Source: Eubacterium sp.
GTDB taxonomy: Bacteria > Bacillota > Clostridia > Lachnospirales > Lachnospiraceae
Reading direction: 5' to 3'
Length of the DNA stretch: 38,020 nt
NCBI GenBank assembly: GCA_017480495.1
Contig: JAFVAQ010000020.1
Span: forward strand, 1 to 38,020
This document shows, piece after piece, positions 25,304 through 32,741 of the stretch (the stretch's first letter is position 1; every line of letters begins with the position of its first letter). The notes beneath the pieces are model-generated. The model was not told where the DNA came from. It ran no database searches and saw only the letters and a program-made list of their open reading frames with translations. The translations under genes were made by a program, and so were the position numbers.

Positions 25304-26773
25304 CTACTCATCTCTGCCTACTGATTCGGCAAGTGTACAAGTAACATGTATGTCATATAGTTTATCAGTATCACTGTAGGTATATCCTGTATGATCAACT
25401 GTCATAAAGATCTTTTCCTCAAGTAGCTTATCGATATACTTGTAAATATCATTTACATCGTCTGCCTTTGCGGAAAATGTAACTCTTCCCTCCTCAGCAT
25501 CAAAGCTTAATATCTCTATCTTCGCATATCCTCTTGCAGTCTCTTCGATAGTTTCTATAACACTATCACTGCATACCGGATAAGAATCAATAGTTTCAAC
25601 TACAGTATTTATTGAGTTGTACTTTGCAAGCATTGAGTCTCTCTTATCAACTGCTGCGTCATACTCAGCACTCTGCATTACAACAGCCGGACTGCTATTA
25701 TAACTCTTCGCTTCATCGTATTTTGATTGCTGGATAAGTCTAAATGTTATTGCAATTCCCAGACCGATAAGCATTGCCGCAAGAGTTGCCACAACAGCTA
25801 TGATATACCGTTTAAGCTGAGGATTCATCTTCTCTTCCTCATCATCCTTCACGCTGAAGAAGGTAAGGAAGTTGCTCGCAGAACCCTGATCAAAAAGACC
25901 ACTGACTGCGAAAAGGGCTGTTTGTGATTCATGTAAAAGCTGTGGATTCGTACTTAGTCCTGTATTAACAAGCTCAGCCGAAGAATCTACACCATGATCA
26001 CGAATAACCTGATTGTATGCATTTAGATTATTATTATCAGTTCCTGCAACAAATATTCTTTCAACTGGCGACTGAATCTTCTCAGTACTCATGAACTGTT
26101 CCAGCTGATTCAGCGATCTACCCAGGTCATCAAGGTACTCCGGAGTTCCCGGTTCATTGAAGCATCTGACTGAATTGTAGTAGCTGAATGTACCATCTAC
26201 GAAAAGAACATTTGATACAAGATTTCCATTTATTATCTGCAGGATAAATGTTTTAGCCAGCTTTGTAAGTGTGTCCTGAGCATAACCAATAATACTTCCC
26301 TCTCCAGAGATAATACCCTTAAGGGATATTCCCATAGATGCGAAAACCTGCATGAATTCACGAAGCTGCTCCTTTGGAGCCATTTCTGCGTATAGCAGCT
26401 TCACCTTGGTTTTTTTGTTCACTCCGATAGAGGTATATGCCAACGTATTCTCTTCATCTTCACGCTGCATATCTGCGAATTCCCTCTTGATGAATTCAAG
26501 AGTTTTCTTTCCACTCAGATTTGGAACCTCGAGTTTTTTACCGGCTATCTTGTTGCTGTTTACAACCAGATACACATCCTTCTTAGGGATGTTATTCGCC
26601 TCCCAAAATCTCTTGATGTGAGCCCCGAGAGCATCTGCATCCATTATGATACCATTGATAATGCTGCCTTCTGGAGCCATGGTAGTGAAGACCTGTTTAA
26701 GGCTTCCTTTCTTACCTCTGGTACCAACGGCAATCTGCACTATTTGGTTTGAAAAATAAACACTTACACTCAT
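25304..26773 (-). CDS. PilM-PilN fusion protein (GspL-like)
   Basis: A 489-residue protein. Residues 1-300 resemble PilM, an actin-like cytoplasmic scaffold: MSVSVYFSNQIVQIAVGTRG, then VYLVVNSNKIAGKKLEVPNL and ILQIINGNLVSNVLFVDGTF. One membrane helix spans about 323-345 (YIIAVVATLAAMLIGLGIAI). Residues 346-489 are a PilN-like extracytoplasmic domain with a heptad-like start and a ferredoxin-like end. In most type IV pilus systems PilM and PilN are separate; here the fused layout imitates GspL of type II secretion. It overlaps neither neighbour and sits between pilC and the PilO-like gene with gaps of about 15 bp. Confidence 0.82.
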   Translation of the reverse strand: MSVSVYFSNQIVQIAVGTRGKKGSLKQVFTTMAPEGSIINGIIMDADALGAHIKRFWEANNIPKKDVYLVVNSNKIAGKKLEVPNLSGKKTLEFIKREFADMQREDEENTLAYTSIGVNKKTKVKLLYAEMAPKEQLREFMQVFASMGISLKGIISGEGSIIGYAQDTLTKLAKTFILQIINGNLVSNVLFVDGTFSYYNSVRCFNEPGTPEYLDDLGRSLNQLEQFMSTEKIQSPVERIFVAGTDNNNLNAYNQVIRDHGVDSSAELVNTGLSTNPQLLHESQTALFAVSGLFDQGSASNFLTFFSVKDDEEEKMNPQLKRYIIAVVATLAAMLIGLGIAITFRLIQQSKYDEAKSYNSSPAVVMQSAEYDAAVDKRDSMLAKYNSINTVVETIDSYPVCSDSVIETIEETARGYAKIEILSFDAEEGRVTFSAKADDVNDIYKYIDKLLEEKIFMTVDHTGYTYSDTDKLYDIHVTCTLAESVGRDE

Positions 26774-26787
26774 TCTTTTATCCTTTT

Positions 26788-27996
26788 CTATTTGCCTTGA
26801 TTTGCAATTGATTGATAAGAACCGTATATTGGTTGAATTACCGCTATCATTATAAATCCAACTACTGCAGCCATGACAACAATCATTATAGGTTCAACCA
26901 TTGCCACAAGCTTTTCAATAGCTATCTCACTATCGTAGTCCATCTGATCTGCTATGGAAACAAGCATATGATCCAGTGCACCCGTCTCTTCACCAACTGA
27001 AACAGATGAGGAAAGCTTCTTAACAAAACCATCTATACCAGCAAGTCCCTCGGATAGAGGTTTACCTGCTCTGATTTCAGCTATCATATCATCAAACTGA
27101 CTCTCTATATATGTATTACCGATTGTGGTTTTCGCGATCTGCAGACATGTGACGATCGGTATACCTGCAGCATACATACTTGCCAGAGTTCTTGAGAATC
27201 TGGCGGTGTAAATAATCTTTCTCAGTCCACCGATTTTCGGCATATGTATCTCCATCTTATCAACCATAAGCTTGATTGGAGGCAGAGACATAAGAACCTT
27301 GAATACCATATATAGGATTACTGCTGCAAATATAAGCAAGTACCACTTATGTGATATAAAATCACTAATCGCCATAAGTATCCTTGTTGCAACAGGAAGT
27401 GAATCCATTTGTGAAAACAGGGAATCGAATTGAGGAAGGACAAATCCCATAAGAACTATTACTACTATAACTATCAAAACTCCCAGAATCTTAGGATATG
27501 TAGTAGAACTCTTGATCTTTTGCTGCAGTCTGTATTCTTTACTATAATACTCAGCCATATTTCCAGCGGTCTGATCCATATTACCACTTGTCTCAGCACT
27601 TCGAATCATATTGACGAAGAGAGCTGGAAAGACTCCACCCTGCTCATCCATAGCATCTGAAAGCGTCATACCGGAACGAACCTGCTTCAAGATATCAGCA
27701 TAGATCTTCCTCTCGCCTTCTGCTATTGATTCATCTTCAGAAATAATTCTGAGCGCACGAACAAGAGTAACACCTGCTCCAAGAAGCTTACTAAGATTTC
27801 TGGCAAAGTCTGATACTCTGTCGAACTTAAGTTTCTTGTGAATAGCTTTACTCTTCTGAACCTCTTTGGAATCTACAAGAAGCATTCCATCATTTTTCAG
27901 TTTGCTGTGAAGCTCAGCCTCATCATTTGCCTTCATTTCTCCGGTGATAATTCTACCATCCGAATTCTGAGCTCTGTACCTATAGCTTACTGCCAT
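26788..27996 (-). CDS. pilC: Type IV pilus inner-membrane platform protein PilC/GspF
   Basis: A 402-residue polytopic protein with the duplicated GspF domain: helical domain 1 (about 55-165, FARNLSKLLGAGVTLVRAL), membrane helices near 169-188 and 218-236, helical domain 2 (about 260-365, FSRTLASMYAAGIPIVTCL) and a last membrane helix near 368-392 (VEPIMIVVMAAVVGFIMIAV). The paired LGAGV/YAAGIP motifs and VSVGEETG are diagnostic. It forms the platform on which PilB acts. First gene behind the internal promoter at 28057-28085. Confidence 0.95.
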   Translation of the reverse strand: MAVSYRYRAQNSDGRIITGEMKANDEAELHSKLKNDGMLLVDSKEVQKSKAIHKKLKFDRVSDFARNLSKLLGAGVTLVRALRIISEDESIAEGERKIYADILKQVRSGMTLSDAMDEQGGVFPALFVNMIRSAETSGNMDQTAGNMAEYYSKEYRLQQKIKSSTTYPKILGVLIVIVVIVLMGFVLPQFDSLFSQMDSLPVATRILMAISDFISHKWYLLIFAAVILYMVFKVLMSLPPIKLMVDKMEIHMPKIGGLRKIIYTARFSRTLASMYAAGIPIVTCLQIAKTTIGNTYIESQFDDMIAEIRAGKPLSEGLAGIDGFVKKLSSSVSVGEETGALDHMLVSIADQMDYDSEIAIEKLVAMVEPIMIVVMAAVVGFIMIAVIQPIYGSYQSIANQGK

Positions 27997-28056
27997 ACTT
28001 TAACTCCATTCCCACATTTTTTGATTTGTTAAAATAGATACTATAAGCCACTCTCT

Positions 28057-28085
28057 ATTCTAACCATATTTGTAATTTATGTCAA
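28057..28085 (-). promoter_or_regulatory. Internal promoter for pilC-pilMN-pilO-pilB
   Basis: On the minus strand consensus TTGACA (28080-28085) and TAGAAT (28057-28062) are spaced by 17 bp. It lies in the 128-bp gap between the peptidase-like gene and pilC. The predicted leader before pilC is about 55 nt. Confidence 0.75.
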
Positions 28086-28124
28086 CCAGTATACTCAAAT
28101 CAAATATCCGGTCATTTAAACATC

Positions 28125-28538
28125 TTAATTTCTAATCCTGTCATAAAGTATATATCCCGCTGTCACAATGACGCCTGATAAAAGGAAAACAACCAGGGCC
28201 CATACATTAAGTCCAATTAGCAATGTACATAGAACAGCTGAAATGCCACCAATCATTTCAACTATAGTGTACCTGACTGAGATCTTCTCTCCGCAATATC
28301 TGCATCTGCCCTTTAGGCTGATCCAGGAAATAATCGGAATCAGATCTTTCGTCATCAGCTCATGGTGACAGCTGGTGCACATCGACTTGCCATTTGTGAA
28401 TTGAATCTTTCGTGGCAGCCTGTATATAACAACATTTAGAAATGAAAAAATGCTTGCACCTATTGCAAAGAAAATAATCTCTATCAATACCCTGGCCACT
28501 ATAATTGTAGCCTCGAGGATTATATATTCCTTACTCAT
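28125..28538 (-). CDS. Prepilin-peptidase-like N-terminal domain protein, protease half absent
   Basis: A 137-residue protein. It matches the N-terminal part of PilD-type prepilin peptidases: a first membrane helix with FFAIGASIFSFLNVVIYRLP, then the zinc-binding pairs CTSC and CRYC around IPIISWISLKGRCRYCGEKI, then SVRYTIVEMIGG. It ends at VTAGYILYDRIRN, before the A24 aspartate-protease region with its GxGD motif. The 128 bp up to pilC do not encode the missing part. The start at 28538 gives MSKEYI and has GGAG seven bases upstream; it overlaps the previous gene by 8 bp, indicating translational coupling. Either a free-standing regulatory or methyltransferase-like domain, or a degenerate peptidase. 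Confidence 0.75.
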   Translation of the reverse strand: MSKEYIILEATIIVARVLIEIIFFAIGASIFSFLNVVIYRLPRKIQFTNGKSMCTSCHHELMTKDLIPIISWISLKGRCRYCGEKISVRYTIVEMIGGISAVLCTLLIGLNVWALVVFLLSGVIVTAGYILYDRIRN

Positions 28539-28974
28539 TATCCGTCTCCGATAACGAATAAACATTTAGTATGTAGTCGACATCCCAATGAACCTGGTCA
28601 TCGTGCTTTGTGTAGTAAACTACGTATTTGCCCTGGCGGAATGTCATTCCAGTCATATCACGACTTGCCGTATTATATGCAGTAATGGTATAGCTTCCTT
28701 CAGTTGTATATATTGCTCCTGCCAGCTCCTTTACACCATCTGCAACACCATTTTTCTTTGTTGGATCATATATGGTTTTACCCTTGCCATAGAGCTCAAT
28801 GTCCGCAGACCGAAGTGCCATCTGGACATTTTTGGCATCACGAAGAGCAGCCTTTGCATCTACCTTTATCTTAAAAAATGCAAAAACTGCCGCTAAAATG
28901 ATAAGTATTCCGACTGCAATCAGAATAATCTTAAGAAATTTTCCGACATTTAACCTTGACTGTCCCTGTCCCAT
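28531..28974 (-). CDS. Pilin-shaped single-pass protein without prepilin cleavage motif
   Basis: A 147-residue protein of unknown function when started at ATG 28974 (GGGG six bases upstream); a GTG at 28986 would add four residues. A single hydrophobic helix (about 15-35, LKIILIAVGILIILAAVFAF) is followed by DAKAALRDAKNVQMALRSAD, which resembles the alpha-1 helix of pilins, and then a small globular domain with several beta-like strands. The expected Gly cleavage site and Glu at +5 are absent. It lies in the minor-pilin section and overlaps the peptidase-like gene by 8 bp. A retained minor pilin or membrane-anchored chaperone is possible. Confidence 0.7.
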   Translation of the reverse strand: MGQGQSRLNVGKFLKIILIAVGILIILAAVFAFFKIKVDAKAALRDAKNVQMALRSADIELYGKGKTIYDPTKKNGVADGVKELAGAIYTTEGSYTITAYNTASRDMTGMTFRQGKYVVYYTKHDDQVHWDVDYILNVYSLSETDNE

Positions 28975-28988
28975 ATACTTCCCCACTT
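28963..28988. repeat. 26-bp direct repeat, copy 1
   Basis: This copy covers the ribosome binding site and first codons of the pilin-shaped gene. It matches 30645-30670 at 25 of 26 positions (difference c/a at the eighth base) in the same orientation. The two copies flank the ATPase/nuclease gene exactly: copy 1 ends 4 bases before its stop codon at 28992. Confidence 0.85.
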
Positions 28989-28991
28989 ACT

Positions 28992-30563
28992 CTATAAACT
29001 ATGAACTCTCCAATCAACTAACTGACGAGCTTCTGAGTCAAAGGATACACCAACCTCAAATAGCTTCCTGGAATCAGCAACAAATGGTGCTGCGTATTGT
29101 CTATCCTTTATTTGTTCCAATGCAGAAGCTGCAGTATCATCTCTCTTAAACTCAAAGATGTAAATAAAATCTCTTGTCTGAACTATGCAGTCAATTCTTC
29201 CCTCTGCAGTATGCCTCTCACACTGTACGAACTTGCCCAAAAGAGTAAATACTATATATATAATCGTCTGAAAATAATGTTCAAACGTCTCATCATTATT
29301 AGAATATGCAATGTCAGCAAATAATCCCTTAAAGACATTCATTACCTTTTCTATATCACCATTTTCCAAATGTTCTTCAAGTGTGAAAACATCTAAACCA
29401 TTTCCTGCCACTACATGAGGTGTATATGCGGGAAGCATAGAATCTAAAAATCCATACCTTACTTCTTCATTTGGAAAACCAAGTGTATATCTGGCTCGCT
29501 TTCTATCATATTCATAGATAGTCAGATAACCTGTTTGATACAATAACGGAACAATGTCATTACTGTCACCGCTATAATCCTTAAGTCTGTTCTCTGTTAT
29601 ATATATGGAGTTAGTCGAGAACTTACTTACATCAATATGATTCCTTCTAATTATATCAACTAGAAATGACGGTGAGCCTGTCGAAAACCAATATAATCCA
29701 AATTCTTTATCATAGAAAGCATTCAGAAGACTAAACGGATTATAAACTCCAACGTCTAAACTGCTGAAGTGATAACCATCATATTGAGATCTAAGTGCAT
29801 CCATACATTCTGACACTTGCATATCATTATTATCTGCCAGAGTATCTATCTGTTCACCAAAATACTTTACAAGCTCAGACTCCGTAATTCCACATATTCC
29901 TGGATATTCCCTGCTCAGTGAAATATCCTTAAGCTGATTAAGATCACTAAATATGCTGACTTTATGGAACTTCGTAACTCCAGTAATAAACACAAATTGT
30001 ATATGCTCATCAGCCTTCTTTAAGACTCCAAAAAGTCCTTTTAACACACTCTTAATATGATCCTGAAGCTTTGAATCATAACTTGTTTCCAGAAGAGCCT
30101 TGTCATACTCATCCACAAGTACTACAGCTCTCTGCTTATATTCATTCTCCGCAGCCAGAATAAGCTCTTCAAAACGATCGCTATAAGAAGCTCCTTCTCG
30201 TGTCTTCCCATAGATAGCTTCCCATCCCTGGAGCATTCCTTCTATTACGCTTTCAACTGTGGTATCAGTATAATTCTGGCCATTAAAGTCCAAATAAAAC
30301 ACTGGATACGACTGCCACGAATCACTATTTCCAGATTCGAGTTCATCAATTGCAAGCCCTTCAAAAAGTTCCCTTTTTCCCTCCCAGTAAGCCTTCAAAG
30401 TAGATAGTAGGAGGCTTTTTCCAAAGCGCCTCGGTCTACTAAGAAAGTATGGAATATTATTATGAACCAGATCATATACATATTCAGTTTTATCGACATA
30501 TAAAAAATTGTCAGTTCTAATCTTCTCGAAGGACTGAATTCCTATTGGTAGCTTCTTACCCAC
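28992..30563 (-). CDS. AAA-ATPase-like protein with C-terminal PD-(D/E)XK nuclease domain
   Basis: A 523-residue protein of the AAA_ATPase-like/PDDEXK_9 family, common in many copies in Lachnospiraceae and Bacteroides. The N-terminus has IGIQSFEKIRTDNFLYVDKT, Walker A SRPRRFGKSLLLSTL (about 42-56) and Walker B VVLVDEYDKAL (about 146-156). The C-terminal nuclease-like core keeps the Asp458...Glu471-Phe-Lys473 (EFK) signature within GRIDCIVQTRDFIYIFEFK. Biological role unknown. The GTG start has GAGAGGAAC upstream. The gene interrupts the pilus operon and is bracketed by a 26-bp direct repeat, so it looks like a recent insertion. Confidence 0.88.
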   Translation of the reverse strand: MGKKLPIGIQSFEKIRTDNFLYVDKTEYVYDLVHNNIPYFLSRPRRFGKSLLLSTLKAYWEGKRELFEGLAIDELESGNSDSWQSYPVFYLDFNGQNYTDTTVESVIEGMLQGWEAIYGKTREGASYSDRFEELILAAENEYKQRAVVLVDEYDKALLETSYDSKLQDHIKSVLKGLFGVLKKADEHIQFVFITGVTKFHKVSIFSDLNQLKDISLSREYPGICGITESELVKYFGEQIDTLADNNDMQVSECMDALRSQYDGYHFSSLDVGVYNPFSLLNAFYDKEFGLYWFSTGSPSFLVDIIRRNHIDVSKFSTNSIYITENRLKDYSGDSNDIVPLLYQTGYLTIYEYDRKRARYTLGFPNEEVRYGFLDSMLPAYTPHVVAGNGLDVFTLEEHLENGDIEKVMNVFKGLFADIAYSNNDETFEHYFQTIIYIVFTLLGKFVQCERHTAEGRIDCIVQTRDFIYIFEFKRDDTAASALEQIKDRQYAAPFVADSRKLFEVGVSFDSEARQLVDWRVHSL

Positions 30564-30644
30564 TTATTGTTCCTCTCTCGAGCATATTATAACTATAACT
30601 CTAATGAAGCATTATACATTCTCATAACTTTGAACGTTTTATAC

Positions 30645-30670
30645 TCCCTGTACCATATACTTCCCCACTT
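30645..30670. repeat. 26-bp direct repeat, copy 2
   Basis: Same orientation and 25 of 26 identity to 28963-28988. It lies 22 bases after the stop codon of the upstream prepilin-like gene, where a ribosome binding site for the next pilus gene would be expected. It looks like the displaced original start region of the pilin-shaped gene. Confidence 0.85.
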
Positions 30671-30692
30671 TTAATCATACTTATGATAATAA

Positions 30693-31394
30693 TCAGCCTG
30701 CCGGCGATGGATTCGCTGCCGGCGCATCATAGTTGTACATTTTAATGAAGCGATAGGTTTTGTATTCGCCATAGTGATCACTATCCAGATTCAACAGGAC
30801 TACCATAACATCGTCATCATAGTCATCTGTATTTGTTATCCCGTAGCTGGAAGCAAGCGTTTTATTAGTTCCAGTTCCAAGTGCGCTTCCCTTGATAAAC
30901 CTAAGCTCTGATACCTTGTATCCATTATACATTTTCTTATCATACTGCCAAGTATTGGTAGATCTGGACTTACTTGAATCAGATGGATCATTAAAACCAT
31001 AATATTTGATTTTTAAAACATTGTCTGAATCTACTGCACTCGCTGATTCAGAAAAGATCATAACCCTTGTATCAGTCTTATCATATAAAGTGATATTAGA
31101 TCCAGTAGGATTGTCTGCTGTACCTTCTGTTGTTCCATCTCCGATCAAGATAACATCTCCGCCAAACTTGGCACCCTCTACCTCTGATTGTATTTTATTC
31201 ATAAGAATATCGGAAACCTGTTTGCCATACGTCTCACCTTTTACTTGATAGTATAGAGACGATACATTAGTTATGATTGAAAAAGCAGCAACAAGAAAAA
31301 TAGCAAGCATCATAAAACATACTAACATCTCAACGAGAGTAGTACCTTTATTATTTAATACAGATATACTTTTTTTACTATTCTTCTTATTCAT
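30693..31394 (-). CDS. Prepilin-like minor pilin
   Basis: A 233-residue protein when started at MNKKNS (31394, GGTGA upstream); an in-frame ATG at 31436 would add 14 unlikely residues. The class III signal is NNKG then TTLVEMLVCFMMLAIFLVAA, with cleavage expected after Gly17 and Glu at mature position 5. The extracytoplasmic part has no cysteines and contains a Gly/Thr/Ser-rich region. It belongs to the minor pilin section and resembles PilW or pseudopilin GspJ in size and position. Confidence 0.85.
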   Translation of the reverse strand: MNKKNSKKSISVLNNKGTTLVEMLVCFMMLAIFLVAAFSIITNVSSLYYQVKGETYGKQVSDILMNKIQSEVEGAKFGGDVILIGDGTTEGTADNPTGSNITLYDKTDTRVMIFSESASAVDSDNVLKIKYYGFNDPSDSSKSRSTNTWQYDKKMYNGYKVSELRFIKGSALGTGTNKTLASSYGITNTDDYDDDVMVVLLNLDSDHYGEYKTYRFIKMYNYDAPAANPSPAG

Positions 31395-31443
31395 AGCTTC
31401 ACCAATGTCTATATAACATAAATAATACATATACAAAATTAAA

Positions 31444-31920
31444 TCATTTCTCGAAAAAGAATTGAACCGCCTTTGGAGTTACAAGTTCCATTTCGTCGAT
31501 TCTCGAATCATTTGAAACAAGACTATATGCATGAAGATTCTTCATTTTAAGTCTATAAGGATTATCAGTCCTGCTTGCAACTATGAAGTCACTGACATTA
31601 TTAGTTTTCATATTAGCATCAGATGTTTCCTCGGAAAGCTCAATATAAAACAAAGGACCATTCATAGCGTCACTGCTTGAACGTTTAGTTGCATCAATGC
31701 TTGATCCGGAAACAGTAACATCCTTTCTGTACATATCCTGATTAAACTCATCATATACCTGACTGGTATCAGCGGCCTTCATTCGAAGCTCTCCACAAAA
31801 TGAAATCATTTGATATATAAGCGCAAGAATAATAGTCAGAATAAAAAATGCTACAATTGTTTCAAACATTGTATTACCCTTATTATCAAGATATTTAATT
31901 TTCTTAGTTAATTTTCTCAT
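31444..31920 (-). CDS. Prepilin-like minor pilin (PilV/GspI-like)
   Basis: A 158-residue protein. Class III signal: LDNKG then NTMFETIVAFFILTIILAL, cleavage after Gly15 with Glu20 at mature +5. The mature first residue is Asn rather than Phe or Met, which is tolerated in minor pilins. A small globular domain follows with QVYDEFNQDMYRKD. It lies 4 bp after the PilX-like gene and ahead of the larger prepilin-like gene, so the three are probably co-translated tip components. Confidence 0.82.
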   Translation of the reverse strand: MRKLTKKIKYLDNKGNTMFETIVAFFILTIILALIYQMISFCGELRMKAADTSQVYDEFNQDMYRKDVTVSGSSIDATKRSSSDAMNGPLFYIELSEETSDANMKTNNVSDFIVASRTDNPYRLKMKNLHAYSLVSNDSRIDEMELVTPKAVQFFFEK

Positions 31921-31924
31921 AGGA

Positions 31925-32698
31925 TCATTCTCTTGAAATAAGTTCTAAAGACCATTTTTCAGTAGTCTTTATATCATAGGTTGTACTGTCTGTATCAGCA
32001 CCACATGTAAGCTGCTGAGGATTAAAAATATACTTTTCCTGACCTGGTTCAGAGCTGCCATAACTGGTTTTTGCCATCTTCCCGACAGCGACGGACTCTG
32101 AATCTTTTATATCCAACTCGCTAATTGTCACCTTATACGTATTCTCAACAGTATAACTCTGACTAGCAGTCTCGGCTATTATTTCTATATGAATCTCAGC
32201 ATCTGATCTCTCTGTAGTGGAAAGATCCAAGAATTCAGTTCCAGTCCGTAACTTGTTTCTAATGTCATCATTATCCTGAACTGTCCAATAAATACAAAGC
32301 TTTAGAGAACCAGGAAAACCTTCAACTTCCGGATAATTACCATTAGTTTTTAAATCGAAATATCTAAAAGCTTCGGTCTGTCCATGTCCCGACTGATCCG
32401 CATCATAATACGGCCATGTTTTTACATCCTGCAAAGTGTTACATCTAAGGTATTTCCATAAATCGCTTGTTATATATGCGTTTGAATCTTCAAGCTCTTT
32501 CTCAAGTGCAACGCTTAGTGTATTAGCAGCTTCAGAGCATCTAAGACTGGCTATATTCTTATTCTGTGAGGCATATAGTGTATATGACACTAGAAGCAAT
32601 GCAAAAGTAAAAACAAGAATAACACCAATGATAAGTATGGCAACTATCATCGCTGCACCGCGATTATATGATTTATTATTTCTTCTAAAGTTTCTCAT
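31925..32698 (-). CDS. PilX/GspK-like pilus component
   Basis: A 257-residue protein started at ATG 32698, seven bases after GAGAG; the ATG at 32704 is only one base after it. The N-terminus is basic (MRNFRRNNKSYNRG) followed by AAMIVAILIIGVILVFTFAL, a pilin-like hydrophobic helix without Glu at +5, as is typical of PilX and GspK tip proteins. The next stretch, YASQNKNIASLRCSEAANTL, continues the helix. The extracytoplasmic domain has two cysteines, in LRCNTL and LTCGAD. Gene order (giant protein, PilX-like, PilV-like, PilW-like) supports a tip complex. Confidence 0.75.
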   Translation of the reverse strand: MRNFRRNNKSYNRGAAMIVAILIIGVILVFTFALLLVSYTLYASQNKNIASLRCSEAANTLSVALEKELEDSNAYITSDLWKYLRCNTLQDVKTWPYYDADQSGHGQTEAFRYFDLKTNGNYPEVEGFPGSLKLCIYWTVQDNDDIRNKLRTGTEFLDLSTTERSDAEIHIEIIAETASQSYTVENTYKVTISELDIKDSESVAVGKMAKTSYGSSEPGQEKYIFNPQQLTCGADTDSTTYDIKTTEKWSLELISRE

Positions 32699-32741
32699 AA
32701 TCATTCTCTCATTTAATAATCAAGAATTATTTAAGCCTAAA

